Source: Metaphire vulgaris
Taxonomy: Eukaryota > Annelida > Clitellata > Crassiclitellata > Megascolecidae
Assembly (NCBI GenBank): GCA_018105865.1
Contig: CM030859.1
Location: forward strand, 5,260,343 to 5,324,342
Direction: 5' to 3'
Length of the DNA stretch: 64,000 bases
Part shown: piece by piece, positions 10,761 to 21,600 of the stretch
Position numbering within the stretch: the stretch's first letter is position 1
How the letters are laid out: each line of letters opens with the position of its first letter
Translations under genes and position numbers: made by a program
The notes under the pieces: generated by a model
Told to the model about the DNA's origin: nothing
Database searches by the model: none
The model's input: only the letters and a program-made list of their open reading frames with translations

Positions 10761-11781
10761 ACATGAAAAGGGCGCGAGATTTATCGGACCACGCACAGTG
10801 TACATTAGATTTCAATTGATTCTGTTAGCAGGGCAGGAGGTTCGTTAGATAAATATTTCAAATTATGCAAATCCATATTGTTAATTAAATTCTTTATATG
10901 CTGTCACTGTCAGTCACATTAATGGTTGGATGCTAATAGTCATACTTATTACTTGATATTTAAACCACTTGATTTAGCTGCTAGATTGTAGATTTTAATT
11001 TTAAATATAATTGTTGAGCAAGATAAAGTAAAGTAAAAGTAAAGTAAAAGACGAAATTTCTATAGTGCTTCCCGAAAGCTTGGCGCAATGCACTAGCTTA
11101 TTCATAAGTGCTCAATCTATGTAAAATTCATAGTTCGTATTCTGTAGTCCGTGATGGTCAAGGTTATAGATCCAGGTAGGCTGTCGCAACAACGTATTAT
11201 TTTGGAGGATGATAGCAAGATAATGCATAGTTCCCATTTTAAAATTAATTTGTTATTGACATCAAATGCTATAAATACATATCTTTTCATTGATTCTCAT
11301 CCGTTAGTATGTTAGAAATTCCCAATCATCAATTTAAATTCGTAAAAAGTATTTTGCATTTCTCTATTTACATTATCAAAACTTTTTTCATCACGCTATA
11401 CAGCACAAAAGTTTTCCACGGATACAAATTCTGATACCTGATCAATATCTTAATAATTACTTTAAATGATCTTGTCAGAACATGGCATCAATCATACAAG
11501 AGACGGCTTCAATGGTCTTTTGAAAAGGATCCCTCTGTTTCTTAGCATTGATCATTGATACTTCTAAATATATATTCATAAAAGAAATATTGAACAATAA
11601 TTATATAGGTTACACTCACCTGTGTTATTTTACCTCTGCATCAGTTTTGTTTTATGATTTGTAACATTCTTTGATTAAATTCAAATTTACCAATATCTCT
11701 GTGCTTTTAATAGGTCACCTTCAACCAAAGTGAACTATTCGTGCATCAAAGAAATCATTACAAAACGAATCAGCTACTTAG
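10761..11781. other. AT-rich 5' flank of the TCAF/M60-like gene
   Basis: No coding frame. A pyrimidine/A-rich stretch ending TTTTAATAG at about 11713 could be an acceptor for a non-coding 5' exon. TAG immediately precedes the ATG in frame, so the coding start cannot lie further upstream in the same exon. Confidence 0.45.
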
Positions 11782-14700
11782 ATGAATTGGCAAAGTGAGC
11801 TTCTGGCAAATATTGACTATTTGCCTAAGAAGGGCATTCCTGGACGTATTATAGTTTTTGGTGAAAATTCAGAACCAATTCTCACTGGAAGTAAAGAGGA
11901 AGATGTCTTGGTGGCTGCAGCTGAGTTAGGGAAAGGTCGCATCGCTTGCGTTTCACACGGCGACTATTGCCAGAATTTTCCTGAGGATGGAGGAGCATTG
12001 CAGAAATTTCATGAAAATGTCAAGAAGTGGTTAACGAGAGGAGTTTGCGATGAGAATACGACCATAATTAACGCCAAGGATGAATCTGATCAGAATGCAT
12101 TGAAATCCGCTAAGATAGTTTACTGGGATGGGGGTCCTGCAAGGATAGATTCTAGTCATTTGGAAGAATTTGTGCGTAACGGAGGAGGTTTATTTCTCTG
12201 CATGACTCCATGGGGATGGCTGTCTCTAAACAGAGGGAAGTCACTTGCAGATGCTTTCTACTACAGTCTGCTTCGAAATGCTGGCTTATGCTTCACTGAT
12301 GAACATATTCAGGTCGAAGAAGATGGGTTTTCCGTGAATCAAAACAAAGCCAGAGACGCACACTTGCTTAGAATGTTGAGTGAGATTGAGCAACACCCCG
12401 AGAAGGTGGGGTTAAAATTAAACGTCTTGAGCAGATTGAAATACGTATCAGAAGCGGTCAGAACTGACCTAAATGAAAGAACGGGGATCGTTCAATCACT
12501 GATTTGGCAAACCGAGATTCTCAAACAGATTGACTATTTGCCTAAGAAGGGCATTCCTGGACGTATTATAGTTTTTGGTGAAAATTCAGAACCAATTCTC
12601 ACTGGAAGTAATGAGGAAGATGTCTTGGTGGCTGCAGCTGAGTTAGGGAAAGGTCGCATCATTTGTGTTTCACACGGCGACTATTGCCAGAATTTTCCTG
12701 AGGATGGAGGAGCATTGCAGAAATTTCATGAAAATGTCAAGAAGTGGTTAACGAGAGGAGTTTGCAATGAGAATTCCAGCATAATTAACACCAAGGACGA
12801 AACTGATCAGAATGCATTGAAATCCGCTAAGATAGTTTTCTGGGATGGGGGTCCTGCAAGGATAGATTCTAGTCATTTGGAAGAATTTGTGCGTAACGGA
12901 GGAGGTCTATTTCTCTGCATGACTCCATGGGGATGGCTGTCTCTAAATAGAGGAAAGTCACTTGCAGATGCTTTCTACTACAGTCTGCTTCGAAATGCTG
13001 GCTTATGCTTCACTGATGAACATATTCAGGTCGAAGAAGATGGGTTTTCCGTGAATCAAAATAAAGCTTCTAGGGCTCATTTGGTGAGAAGTTTGAAGAT
13101 GACTGAGCAGCATCCTGAGAAGGCGGGAGAGAACCTGAAAATTCTAAGCAGACTGAAATTAATACCTGAAATGGTCGGAACTTACCTAATGAAAAAGAAA
13201 GAACTGGTCAGGTCAATGATTTGGCAAGCTGAAATTCTCACACAGATTGACAGATTGCCTCAGAAGGGCATTCCTGGACGTATTATAGCTTTTGGTGAAA
13301 ATTCAGAACCAATTCTCACTGGAAGCAAAGAGGAAGATGTCTTGGTGGCAGCAGCTGAGTTAGGGAAAGGTCGCATCGTTTGTGTTTCACACGGCGACTA
13401 TTGCCAGAATTTTCCTGAGGATGGAGGAGCATTGCAGAAATTTCATGAAAATGTCAAGAAGTGGTTAACGAGAGGAGTTTGCGATGAGAATACGACCATA
13501 ATTAACGCCAAGGATGAATCTGATCAGAATGCATTGAAGTCCGCTAAGATAGTTTACTGGGATGGGGGTCCTGCAAGGATAGATTCTAGTCATTTGGAAG
13601 AATTTGTGCGTAACGGAGGAGGTCTATTTCTCTGCATGACTCCATGGGGATGGCTGTCTCTAAACAGAGGGAAGTCACTTGCAGATGCTTTCTGCTACAG
13701 TCTGCTTCGAAATGCTGGCTTATGCTTCACTGATGAACATATTCAGGTCGAAGAAGATGGGTTTTCCGTGAATCAAAACAAAGCTTCTAGGGCTCATTTG
13801 GTGAGAAGTTTGAAGATGACTGAGCAGCATCCTGAGAAGGCGGGAGAGAACCTGAAAATTCTAAGCAGACTGAAATTAATACCTGAAATGGTCGGAACTT
13901 ACCTAATGAAAAAGAAAGAACTGGTCAGGTCAATGATTTGGCAAGCTGAAATTCTCAAACAGATTGACAGCTTGCCTCAGAAGGGCATTCCTGGACGTAT
14001 TATAGCTTTTGGTGAAAATTCAGAACCAATTCTCACTGGAAGCAAAGAGGAAGATGTCTTGGTGGCAGCAGCTGAGTTAGGGAAAGGTCGCATCGTTTGT
14101 GTTTCACACGGCGACTATTGCCAGAATTTTCCTGAGGATGGAGGAGCATTGCAGAAATTTCATGAAAATGTCAAGAAGTGGTTAACGAGAGGAGTTTGCG
14201 ATGAGAATACGACCATAATTAACGCCAAGGATGAATCTGATCAGAATGCATTGAAATCCGCTAAGATAGTTTACTGGAATGGGGGTCCTGCAAAGATAGA
14301 TTCTAGTCATTTGGAAGAATTTGTGCGTAACGGAGGAGGTCTATTTCTCTGCATGACTCCATGGGGATGGCTGTCTCTAAACAGAGGGAAGTCACTTGCA
14401 GATGCTTTCTGCTACAGTCTGCTTCGAAATGCTGGCTTATGCTTCACTGATGAACATATTCAGGTCGAAGAAGATGGGTTTTCCGTGAATCAAAACAAAG
14501 CCAAAGACGCACACTTGCTTAGAATGTTGAGTGAGATTGAGCAACACCCCGAGAAGGTGGGGTTAAAATTAAACGTCTTGAGCAGATTGAAATACGTATC
14601 AGAAGCGGTCAGAACTGACCTAAATGAAAGAACGGGGATCGTTAAATCACTAATTTGGCAAACCGAGATTCTCAAACAGATTGACTATTTGCCTAAGAAG

Positions 14701-15366
14701 GGCATTCCTGGACGTATTATAGCTTTTGGTGAAAATTCAGAACCAATTCTCACTGGAAGTAATGAGGAAGATGTCTTGGTGGCTGCAGCTGAGTTAGGGA
14801 AAGGTCGCATCATTTGTGTTTCACACGGCGACTATTGCCAGAATTTTCCTGAGGATGGAGGAGCATTGCAGAAATTTCATGAAAATGTCAAGAAGTGGTT
14901 AACGAGAGGAGTTTGCAATGAGAATTCCAGCATAATTAACGCCAAGGATGAATCTGATCAGAATAATTTGAAATCCGCCGGGATAGTTTTGTGGGATGGA
15001 GGTGCTTCAAGAATAGACTCAGCTCATTTGGAAGAATTTGTGCGTAATGGAGGAGGTCTATTTCTCTGCATGACTCCATGGGGCTGGCTGCGCTCAAACA
15101 GAGGAAAATCTTTCTCAGAGGCTCCTTATTTTAGATTGCTTAAAAGAGCTGGTTTGTATTTCACTGATGAATACATATACGCAAATGATAATCAGTTCTC
15201 TGTTAGTCATAACAGAGCTATTAGGGCCAATTTAATGACGGTCCTAAAAACTGTTGAACAGCATCCTCATAGAATCGGTGATTTTGCAGGCATACTAAGA
15301 AGCATGAAATTCTTGCCAGAAGATGTTCTGAACAATTTTCTGCCACTTATAAAAAAGCTGTGGGAT
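11782..15366 (+). repeat. Five tandem 717-bp coding repeats
   Basis: The same codon (Gly of KGIPGR) falls at 11833, 12550, 13267, 13984 and 14701, an exact 717-bp period. Unit boundaries are about 11782, 12499, 13216, 13933 and 14650. The first four are nearly identical at nucleotide level over most of their length. The fifth diverges in its second half. Linkers alternate: units 1 and 4 share one type (LLRMLSEIEQHPEKVG) and units 2 and 3 another (LVRSLKMTEQHPEKAG). Confidence 0.97.
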
Positions 15367-16806
15367 AAATGTAATGATATATTAAATCATAGAAGCATCC
15401 CTAGTTCCTCTCATCCTATATCTGATAAAATGACCAGATCGTTGTTGACATTGTGGCTGGTTTTGTTTGATATTCTTGATCTGAGAGACACAAAGGCACC
15501 AGGAGTGGATCTTTTTCCAGGAGATTTTGTGGAATTGCCGCCTCTTAAATGTTACTCGTTTGAGTTTAGCTCAGACCGAGAAGAATATTATTTCACGTCG
15601 TGCTATTTACCAGCCGGTAAAACTATGAAACTAGATATTCTATCGAGTAACACAGACAAAGCTTGGCAAGTCATGATTGGATGTCACACCGATGTATTGC
15701 ATAGGCATAATAATGAGATAAGAAGATGGCCGAAGATCAACAGAAAGGAGAGACTTACTGAAAGCACTCACCTATTATCATCGGCTTTTGGGGGCCTGAT
15801 CTATTTCATAAGTCCAGATCAACCCAATTGTAAGATCAAAGTGAAATTTGATAACGTCGCCGATTCTCCGAATTTCAAGCTGAAAGATGGCGAGAAGGGG
15901 CGAGAGCTCTGGTTACGAAATCGAAGTGCTCCAGGACTTTGGGCTGACATTGAAGGGGAACTGATTTCATTTACTTTACCGTCTAGAAGCGTGAGACATT
16001 TGGAATTTGATCAGCTGACTTCAACAATGATGAATTGGGACTCCGTAGTTCGCTTGTATCATGATCTGAGAGGTACTGATGCGAAAAACTTTCGACGTCA
16101 ATGGTTTGTAACAGATGAGCAGCCAAGTCATGCATATATGCATGCTGGATATCCCATTGTCACTGGATTGGATGTAGCAAATCCAAACGTGAAAAACTTG
16201 TTTTTGCTAGATAGTGATACGCATCTGAAGTATGATAGGTGGGCTGCATTTCATGAAGTTGGTCACAATATGCAGCGATCGTGGTGGACTTTTGAAGGTA
16301 CTAAAGAAGTGACCTGCAATATATTCACTCTCTATGCCATGGAATCTATTTGTCATGTGAAACCATGGATCCACAAGTGGCTTCGTGGTCATATGACGGA
16401 TATTGAAGTGTACTTAGGAAATGGTGCGCAATACGAGAATTGGAAGAGAAAGCCTGGTATTGCTTTGTTCATCTATGCTCAACTGATACATGCTTTTGGA
16501 TGGGAGAGTTACAAGAGAGTATTTCGCAGATACGAAGCGATGAGTGATAATGAAAAGCCTAAAGAGAATCAGAATAAAATCGACACATGGTTCTTGATAT
16601 TTTCGGAAGTTGTTCAATACAATCTGGCGCCATTGGCTAGATTCTGGGGCATTGGATTAGCAGTGAGAATGACCAAACGAATGGGAACTGATTTTCCTGT
16701 GGCCTTTCTTCCTGATGATGAGATTACAGATATGTCGCCAACAAGAGTCGAGGCTCTGCTCAAACAATTTCCTAATCTTGTCAGAACAGTGTGCCCATTG
16801 AGTTAG
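11782..16806 (+). CDS. TCAF-like protein with five N-terminal modules and an M60 peptidase domain
   Basis: An intronless 1674-aa frame. Residues 1-1195 are five copies of a ~239-aa module containing GRII.FGENSEPILTGS, EEDVLVAAAELGKGRI, CVSHGDYCQNFPED and RNGGGLFLCMTPWGWL. This is the glutamine-amidotransferase-like N-terminal region seen in TRPM8 channel-associated factors. Vertebrate TCAFs have far fewer copies. A linker follows, then an M60-like (enhancin-related) domain from about residue 1240: FPGDF, WFVTDEQPSHAYMHAGYP, and the zinc motif HEVGH at 1491-1495 with the third ligand Glu 1509 (GTKEVTCNIF, 13 residues after the second His). All catalytic zinc residues are present. There is no signal peptide or membrane segment, so a cytosolic or membrane-associated role is likely. 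Which substrate or channel it acts on cannot be told. The start is ATG 11782, preceded by an in-frame stop and aligned with module starts (MNWQSEL against MIWQAEI). Confidence 0.92.
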   Translation: MNWQSELLANIDYLPKKGIPGRIIVFGENSEPILTGSKEEDVLVAAAELGKGRIACVSHGDYCQNFPEDGGALQKFHENVKKWLTRGVCDENTTIINAKDESDQNALKSAKIVYWDGGPARIDSSHLEEFVRNGGGLFLCMTPWGWLSLNRGKSLADAFYYSLLRNAGLCFTDEHIQVEEDGFSVNQNKARDAHLLRMLSEIEQHPEKVGLKLNVLSRLKYVSEAVRTDLNERTGIVQSLIWQTEILKQIDYLPKKGIPGRIIVFGENSEPILTGSNEEDVLVAAAELGKGRIICVSHGDYCQNFPEDGGALQKFHENVKKWLTRGVCNENSSIINTKDETDQNALKSAKIVFWDGGPARIDSSHLEEFVRNGGGLFLCMTPWGWLSLNRGKSLADAFYYSLLRNAGLCFTDEHIQVEEDGFSVNQNKASRAHLVRSLKMTEQHPEKAGENLKILSRLKLIPEMVGTYLMKKKELVRSMIWQAEILTQIDRLPQKGIPGRIIAFGENSEPILTGSKEEDVLVAAAELGKGRIVCVSHGDYCQNFPEDGGALQKFHENVKKWLTRGVCDENTTIINAKDESDQNALKSAKIVYWDGGPARIDSSHLEEFVRNGGGLFLCMTPWGWLSLNRGKSLADAFCYSLLRNAGLCFTDEHIQVEEDGFSVNQNKASRAHLVRSLKMTEQHPEKAGENLKILSRLKLIPEMVGTYLMKKKELVRSMIWQAEILKQIDSLPQKGIPGRIIAFGENSEPILTGSKEEDVLVAAAELGKGRIVCVSHGDYCQNFPEDGGALQKFHENVKKWLTRGVCDENTTIINAKDESDQNALKSAKIVYWNGGPAKIDSSHLEEFVRNGGGLFLCMTPWGWLSLNRGKSLADAFCYSLLRNAGLCFTDEHIQVEEDGFSVNQNKAKDAHLLRMLSEIEQHPEKVGLKLNVLSRLKYVSEAVRTDLNERTGIVKSLIWQTEILKQIDYLPKKGIPGRIIAFGENSEPILTGSNEEDVLVAAAELGKGRIICVSHGDYCQNFPEDGGALQKFHENVKKWLTRGVCNENSSIINAKDESDQNNLKSAGIVLWDGGASRIDSAHLEEFVRNGGGLFLCMTPWGWLRSNRGKSFSEAPYFRLLKRAGLYFTDEYIYANDNQFSVSHNRAIRANLMTVLKTVEQHPHRIGDFAGILRSMKFLPEDVLNNFLPLIKKLWDKCNDILNHRSIPSSSHPISDKMTRSLLTLWLVLFDILDLRDTKAPGVDLFPGDFVELPPLKCYSFEFSSDREEYYFTSCYLPAGKTMKLDILSSNTDKAWQVMIGCHTDVLHRHNNEIRRWPKINRKERLTESTHLLSSAFGGLIYFISPDQPNCKIKVKFDNVADSPNFKLKDGEKGRELWLRNRSAPGLWADIEGELISFTLPSRSVRHLEFDQLTSTMMNWDSVVRLYHDLRGTDAKNFRRQWFVTDEQPSHAYMHAGYPIVTGLDVANPNVKNLFLLDSDTHLKYDRWAAFHEVGHNMQRSWWTFEGTKEVTCNIFTLYAMESICHVKPWIHKWLRGHMTDIEVYLGNGAQYENWKRKPGIALFIYAQLIHAFGWESYKRVFRRYEAMSDNEKPKENQNKIDTWFLIFSEVVQYNLAPLARFWGIGLAVRMTKRMGTDFPVAFLPDDEITDMSPTRVEALLKQFPNLVRTVCPLS

Positions 16807-18302
16807 CAGTAGCAGCCTTCCAGTTTTAAATTTAAATCGTGCACAAGGACTTGCCTTAGACGTGCAATTTCATAATCAAATATTTATCTCTGGACAATGA
16901 AAAATAGCCTACTCGTGCGAAAACAAGCTACTTATGCTAATATGTTCTGTCTCTTAAATTCAGTATTTCTTAATTTAGCAGCATGTATCCTGAAACGTTC
17001 TATACCTACTAGAATTTACTGGAAGCATGTATAAACCGCAAATCTTTTAAATGATGTTCGTAGAAATTAACAATACATAAAACTTTTAATAACATTTATA
17101 ATTATAACTAGATAAGCCAACTCTGAACAGATTTTAATAAGTTATCAAAAAGAAAGTGAATATCAATGAGAAAGCATAGAAATATTAGGCTTATCATAAA
17201 TTGTTCTTTCACGTAAAATTTGTTAGCAAGCAGAGGCATTGAAAATAGTTTGCATGCTTATTGCTTACTCGTATATCATGTATTGACAATTGAAATTCAG
17301 GGATTGAGGTAGTCGATTTGAATGTGTTTTAAAACAACATTCTTGCATTTGGTACTTATTAAATATCGCCAACAATTAAATAAATCAGAGACAGATTGAA
17401 CAAATTGAGCAAGGATTAAATATTTGCATCATTTGTATAAAAACAGGTCTAATCTAAATATATGAAACCAATACTGTATTTCTCAAATTAAAACCAAACT
17501 GTAAGATTCAAGATATGAATATTGTCGAAAAACGCCAGTGGAGAAACGAGTTGGCAAATTAAATACATGTAAATTCAAATATCAAGTGTCTCAAAATGAG
17601 CAAAAAACGTAATTACATGTTCTACTAAGACGACAAACTATAATATAAAAAGGCACATATGCTAGCAACTTAAAATATAAGTCTCATTTAAACAGTTAAT
17701 AAATACTCAATACATCGTTATAAACACTTAGAAAACACCACATTTAAATAAATAAGTATACAGTAATCAATAAGATGTATAAAATTCTTAATAAAACTCC
17801 AAAAAACTATCACATGTAGTACAAGTATATTAAAAATAAACATTGCAAAAAAGAAACAGCAGCAGGAATCATTTGTGTCAGCAAAATGTAAGTTTTAAAA
17901 ATGCCAGTTTAATCATAAAAATTGAGTTTGAATAAGTTATTGACTGCTTCAGCTGCAACCACGTGTGTAATGGGAGGCAGATTTTGGAAAACTTTTCAAA
18001 ACTCAGTTGATTGTAACGTTGTATTAAGAACACATGCTAAGTCCTATTACAACACATCAATGCTGAAAAATCACATTATGTAATCATTTAAAAATAGATT
18101 TGATTTAATTATCCGGTAAGTGGGAAAATGTGGTGCCGGCTGAACATATATATAGTTGCAACTTAAATAAAAGCAAACGTTTATATGAACCAAAAGCATA
18201 TACTAATGCGATTTCAATCAACATAAATACGACAAACATCGGAGGCAGAAACATTCCTTGGAATCAAGCAGCAAAATTTCCTATAATTAGTATTATACTG
18301 GT
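16807..18302. other. AT-rich spacer between convergent genes
   Basis: The 3' flanks of the plus-strand TCAF-like gene and the minus-strand galaxin-like gene meet here. The sequence is very AT-rich with no coding frame and no recognisable transposon ends. Confidence 0.6.
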
Positions 18303-18613
18303 CTAATTCTGTACAAGTCTTAAATGCATTGTCCTTGATATTTTTCTTTCATTTGAGTTTGAGTGACCCAAAACTAAATCATAATTCAGATTCAGTTGGT
18401 ATGCATTGTCATTTCTCATCTGATCGTTTCTTTTGTAGTTTTGAATAACGATGTAATATTTCTTTCCGTTTCTTAATTTGCACCTGTTGTCTGAAGGAAT
18501 GTTGATAATACTTGGGAACTGCGATTGGCCTTTTCCACACCTACCCTTGATCTGAACATCAATAAACGTATCAGGCTCCATACCGCTTGATGTGCTCATG
18601 TAGCCTTGAAGAA
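18303..18613 (-). CDS. Galaxin-like gene exon 9 (C-terminal NTR-like domain)
   Basis: 311 bp with TAG at 18303-18305, acceptor TTTGTAG. It encodes VLQGYMSTSSGMEPDTF, then IDVQIKGRC, then SDNRCKLRNGKKYYIVIQNY. Beta-rich with two cysteines, it resembles the middle of an NTR domain, where a Cys precedes an L..GK.Y strand. The assignment is tentative. It is clearly not another galaxin repeat. Confidence 0.82.
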
Positions 18614-21600
18614 CTACAAACAGATAACAGGCTTTTCGAACGTTTACAGACAAATGGATCAAATTTATTATGCATGACATTCACAATGAAATACTTTTCT
18701 TATTTAAAATCCTATTTTATGTTCTTGAATTGCCTACAAGTAATTCCAATCTGTAAAATTGTATTTAATGAACTACCAAAAACCACTGGATATGAAAGCG
18801 GTAATTTAAACTAAAAAACCATTGGAAAAATCTCTTCAGAAAGTCTAAAGAGTTTAGGTCCATCTGTGATTAATTTTTGTGTTCGAACTCAACAGCCATT
18901 GATTAGACTGCCTGACAAACACTTACTCATGAGTAGAGAAGAAATATAAAACAAAGTAAAATCAATAATCGAAATAAAAGAACTTAAGGTGAATACATTA
19001 ATTGAAGAAATAGACAAAAACAGCATTAGAGCGGAAGGGCATTAAGAAAAAGAAACTAAAATGAATCTTTAAGTTGCTATATAATACAGTAGGAGTAGAT
19101 TTCCATAATCTTGGTCCATTATTTGCCAAATACATGTAACTTAGAAAAGGTGATCCTTATTAGGATGCGACTGATAAAGGTCATTTACCCATGAGACCAA
19201 TGGATTAGCTGACCAATTTGACCAATGACACCATGACCCGTTGTCATCTCTGTACATAGTAAAAGAAGTTGCTGTCTTACCTAAAGTCGTATCATTAGCA
19301 GTCCTGCACCCAATGCACTTCTGTACACCACACTGCCGAGAACAGATCATTGGTATGACTCGTCCGTGGCGACAAATTTCAGATTTACGATTGTATGCTC
19401 GGTTTCCACAGCAGTCTTTCTGTTGGCGATAAGGAAATATTTGACCATTGCAGCACATCTGTCCACGGTCCCTTCGACAGGTATCGCCACAACTCACGTT
19501 GAAATTACTTTGGCAGTGGGTAGAGGTCTCACTGTAACAAAATTATCAATCATCTCTTTATGTGCCTACTACTGTAGATGTGCAGGTACAGCAAAATGCC
19601 TACCCTACCCGTACCCGTGCAAAAACTTTTTACCCTACCCGTACCCGCTAGCGCTATACTCTACCCGACCCGTACCCGAAAGCTGTGTACCCTACCCGTA
19701 CCCGTACCCGTGCCCGTACTCGACATTGGTTGAAATTTGGAACATTTCACACTGATATTCAATCCTGCTACATTTTAAATATTGCATTCAGCACATGAAA
19801 GATTTAGGCTTCATCTTACTTCTTCGTCCCACCCTATACTGCATCAATTATACTACAGTAATTGCAGTTACACCCTTCCCTTTGTCATCCAGGGCAGCTC
19901 GGCTAGAGGCTACTGGCTACCATCAATTACGGTTGAAAGTATATACCACCCAATCACCTATAATTATAATATCGATTTGCATTGTACTACTATATTGATT
20001 GGGCGCCGGGGAGGCGGTATAAAATACTGTATTTTCATTCACCCATCATGATGAGATATCCGAGCTGCCCTGGGCGAAATTGGGATAACTAATTCATTGT
20101 AAATAGCCCGCATGTTTAGATTAGGACAGATCTGGACTTAGGAATCAGGGTAATCCACTTGGCAAATAGTAGGCCTGGGTTCTCTCTGGGGTTTTGGACT
20201 ACTGATTGGTAACATTGTGTAATACAACTAGTCAGCTAGCCTAAGCCTACATGAATGTCGGACATGGATTAGAACTTCTAGAAGACTAGATAGGCTTATT
20301 TAAAATATTTAGTAGATATAGTTTAGCTATGAGCAGGCATTAGAGCTAAAGTGAAACAACAAAACGATTTTCCAAAGGAACTTTCTCGCTGGAGGAGTCA
20401 GAGAACGCCATTAAAATTATAGATTTATCATTATACACTACTTTACTGATGATGTCAGATGACGTCATCTGTATGTCCTTTACGTTTTCAGTAAGTAAAA
20501 TGCATGCTGTCTGACAAACTGAACGCGATGTACAAGTTACACTAATACACTTTACTCAATAATATTTTTCTATTACTGCATTGGTAATTTACTGTAGTAG
20601 TGAGAAATTAAAATATAATTTTTTTAGTGCTGTCCAACTATTAATTTATTTAATCGCGATTAATCGTGCGATTAAAATTATTAATCGTGATTAATCGCAT
20701 TTTCTTTACCAACGTTATTCTGGTCCCGAAGTAGTAATTAAATTGAAATAAACAATGCACCAGTTGCAAAACAGACTTTCAGAATTTCAACACGTGACCA
20801 CGCATAACATTATATAGAACATGCATCATCCATTTCAGTCAACTTTAAACAAAAACTCGTGAAGTTATCACTTTCAAGCTCAGTATTTTAAAGTTTCTTT
20901 AGAGAAATATGAGGCGATTAATTATGTTGCGATTAATTTTGTAATCGCGATTAAAACAATTAATCGCGATTAACAGATTAACGCGTTAATCGCGCGTTAA
21001 TCGCGATTAAAGGACAGCACTAATTTTTCTGGTAAAAACGGGTATACCTGTACCCGTAGCGCTATACCCGTACCCGTAGCGCTATACCCGTACCCGACCC
21101 GTACCCGAAAAAATGTGTACCCTACCCGACCCGTACCCGCGGGTACGGGTACGGGTACAGGTAGGGTATACCCGCAGGTACAGGAATACCCGCATATCCC
21201 TAGTGCCTACTAACTAACCTTTATGTAGCGATTGCTGCTGCCCTTTTTAAATGGCCAAATGACAGATTAGGCGCAATCAGGGGTGTTCAAAGTATGGCCC
21301 GCGGGTCGGATACGGCCCGCCAAGGTCTGTAATCCGGCCCGCAGCAAAAATTAAGAACACGCGCAAAATCGCATTAAATATATTCGAATAAATTTAATTT
21401 CTCGTGCTTGTGGCCCCTGCCTGGCTCAAAAAGTTGGAGGCCCCTGGGCGCGATGATTATACAGTATATAGGCACATTGACTAATTGCTTGTAAATTTAA
21501 CCAACCTGCAAGAACTGCTGCTGCTTATTTTATGACAAACTCATTTTAAATCTTCAGTATATTTAAGAAATTGAGTGGTGGATACAAAATATTTGACATG

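Larger units (their letters stand above)
19570..21202. mobile_element. hAT-like element rich in CCCGTA repeats (galaxin intron 7)
   Basis: It is flanked by the perfect 8-bp duplication GTGCCTAC (19562-19569 and 21203-21210). Ends begin TACTGTAGATGTGCAGGTA and, inverted, TAGGGATATGCGGGTA, so similarity is imperfect. Both subterminal regions are arrays of TACCCGTACCCG (about 19600-19720 and 21040-21190). The interior contains the TTAATCGCGATTAA MITE and another inverted-repeat segment. No transposase is seen. It starts only 39 bases upstream of exon 8 on the gene strand. Confidence 0.72.

Noticed and set aside
19366..19755. 129-codon plus-strand frame
   Set aside because: Antisense shadow of galaxin exon 8 running into the CCCGTA repeats.
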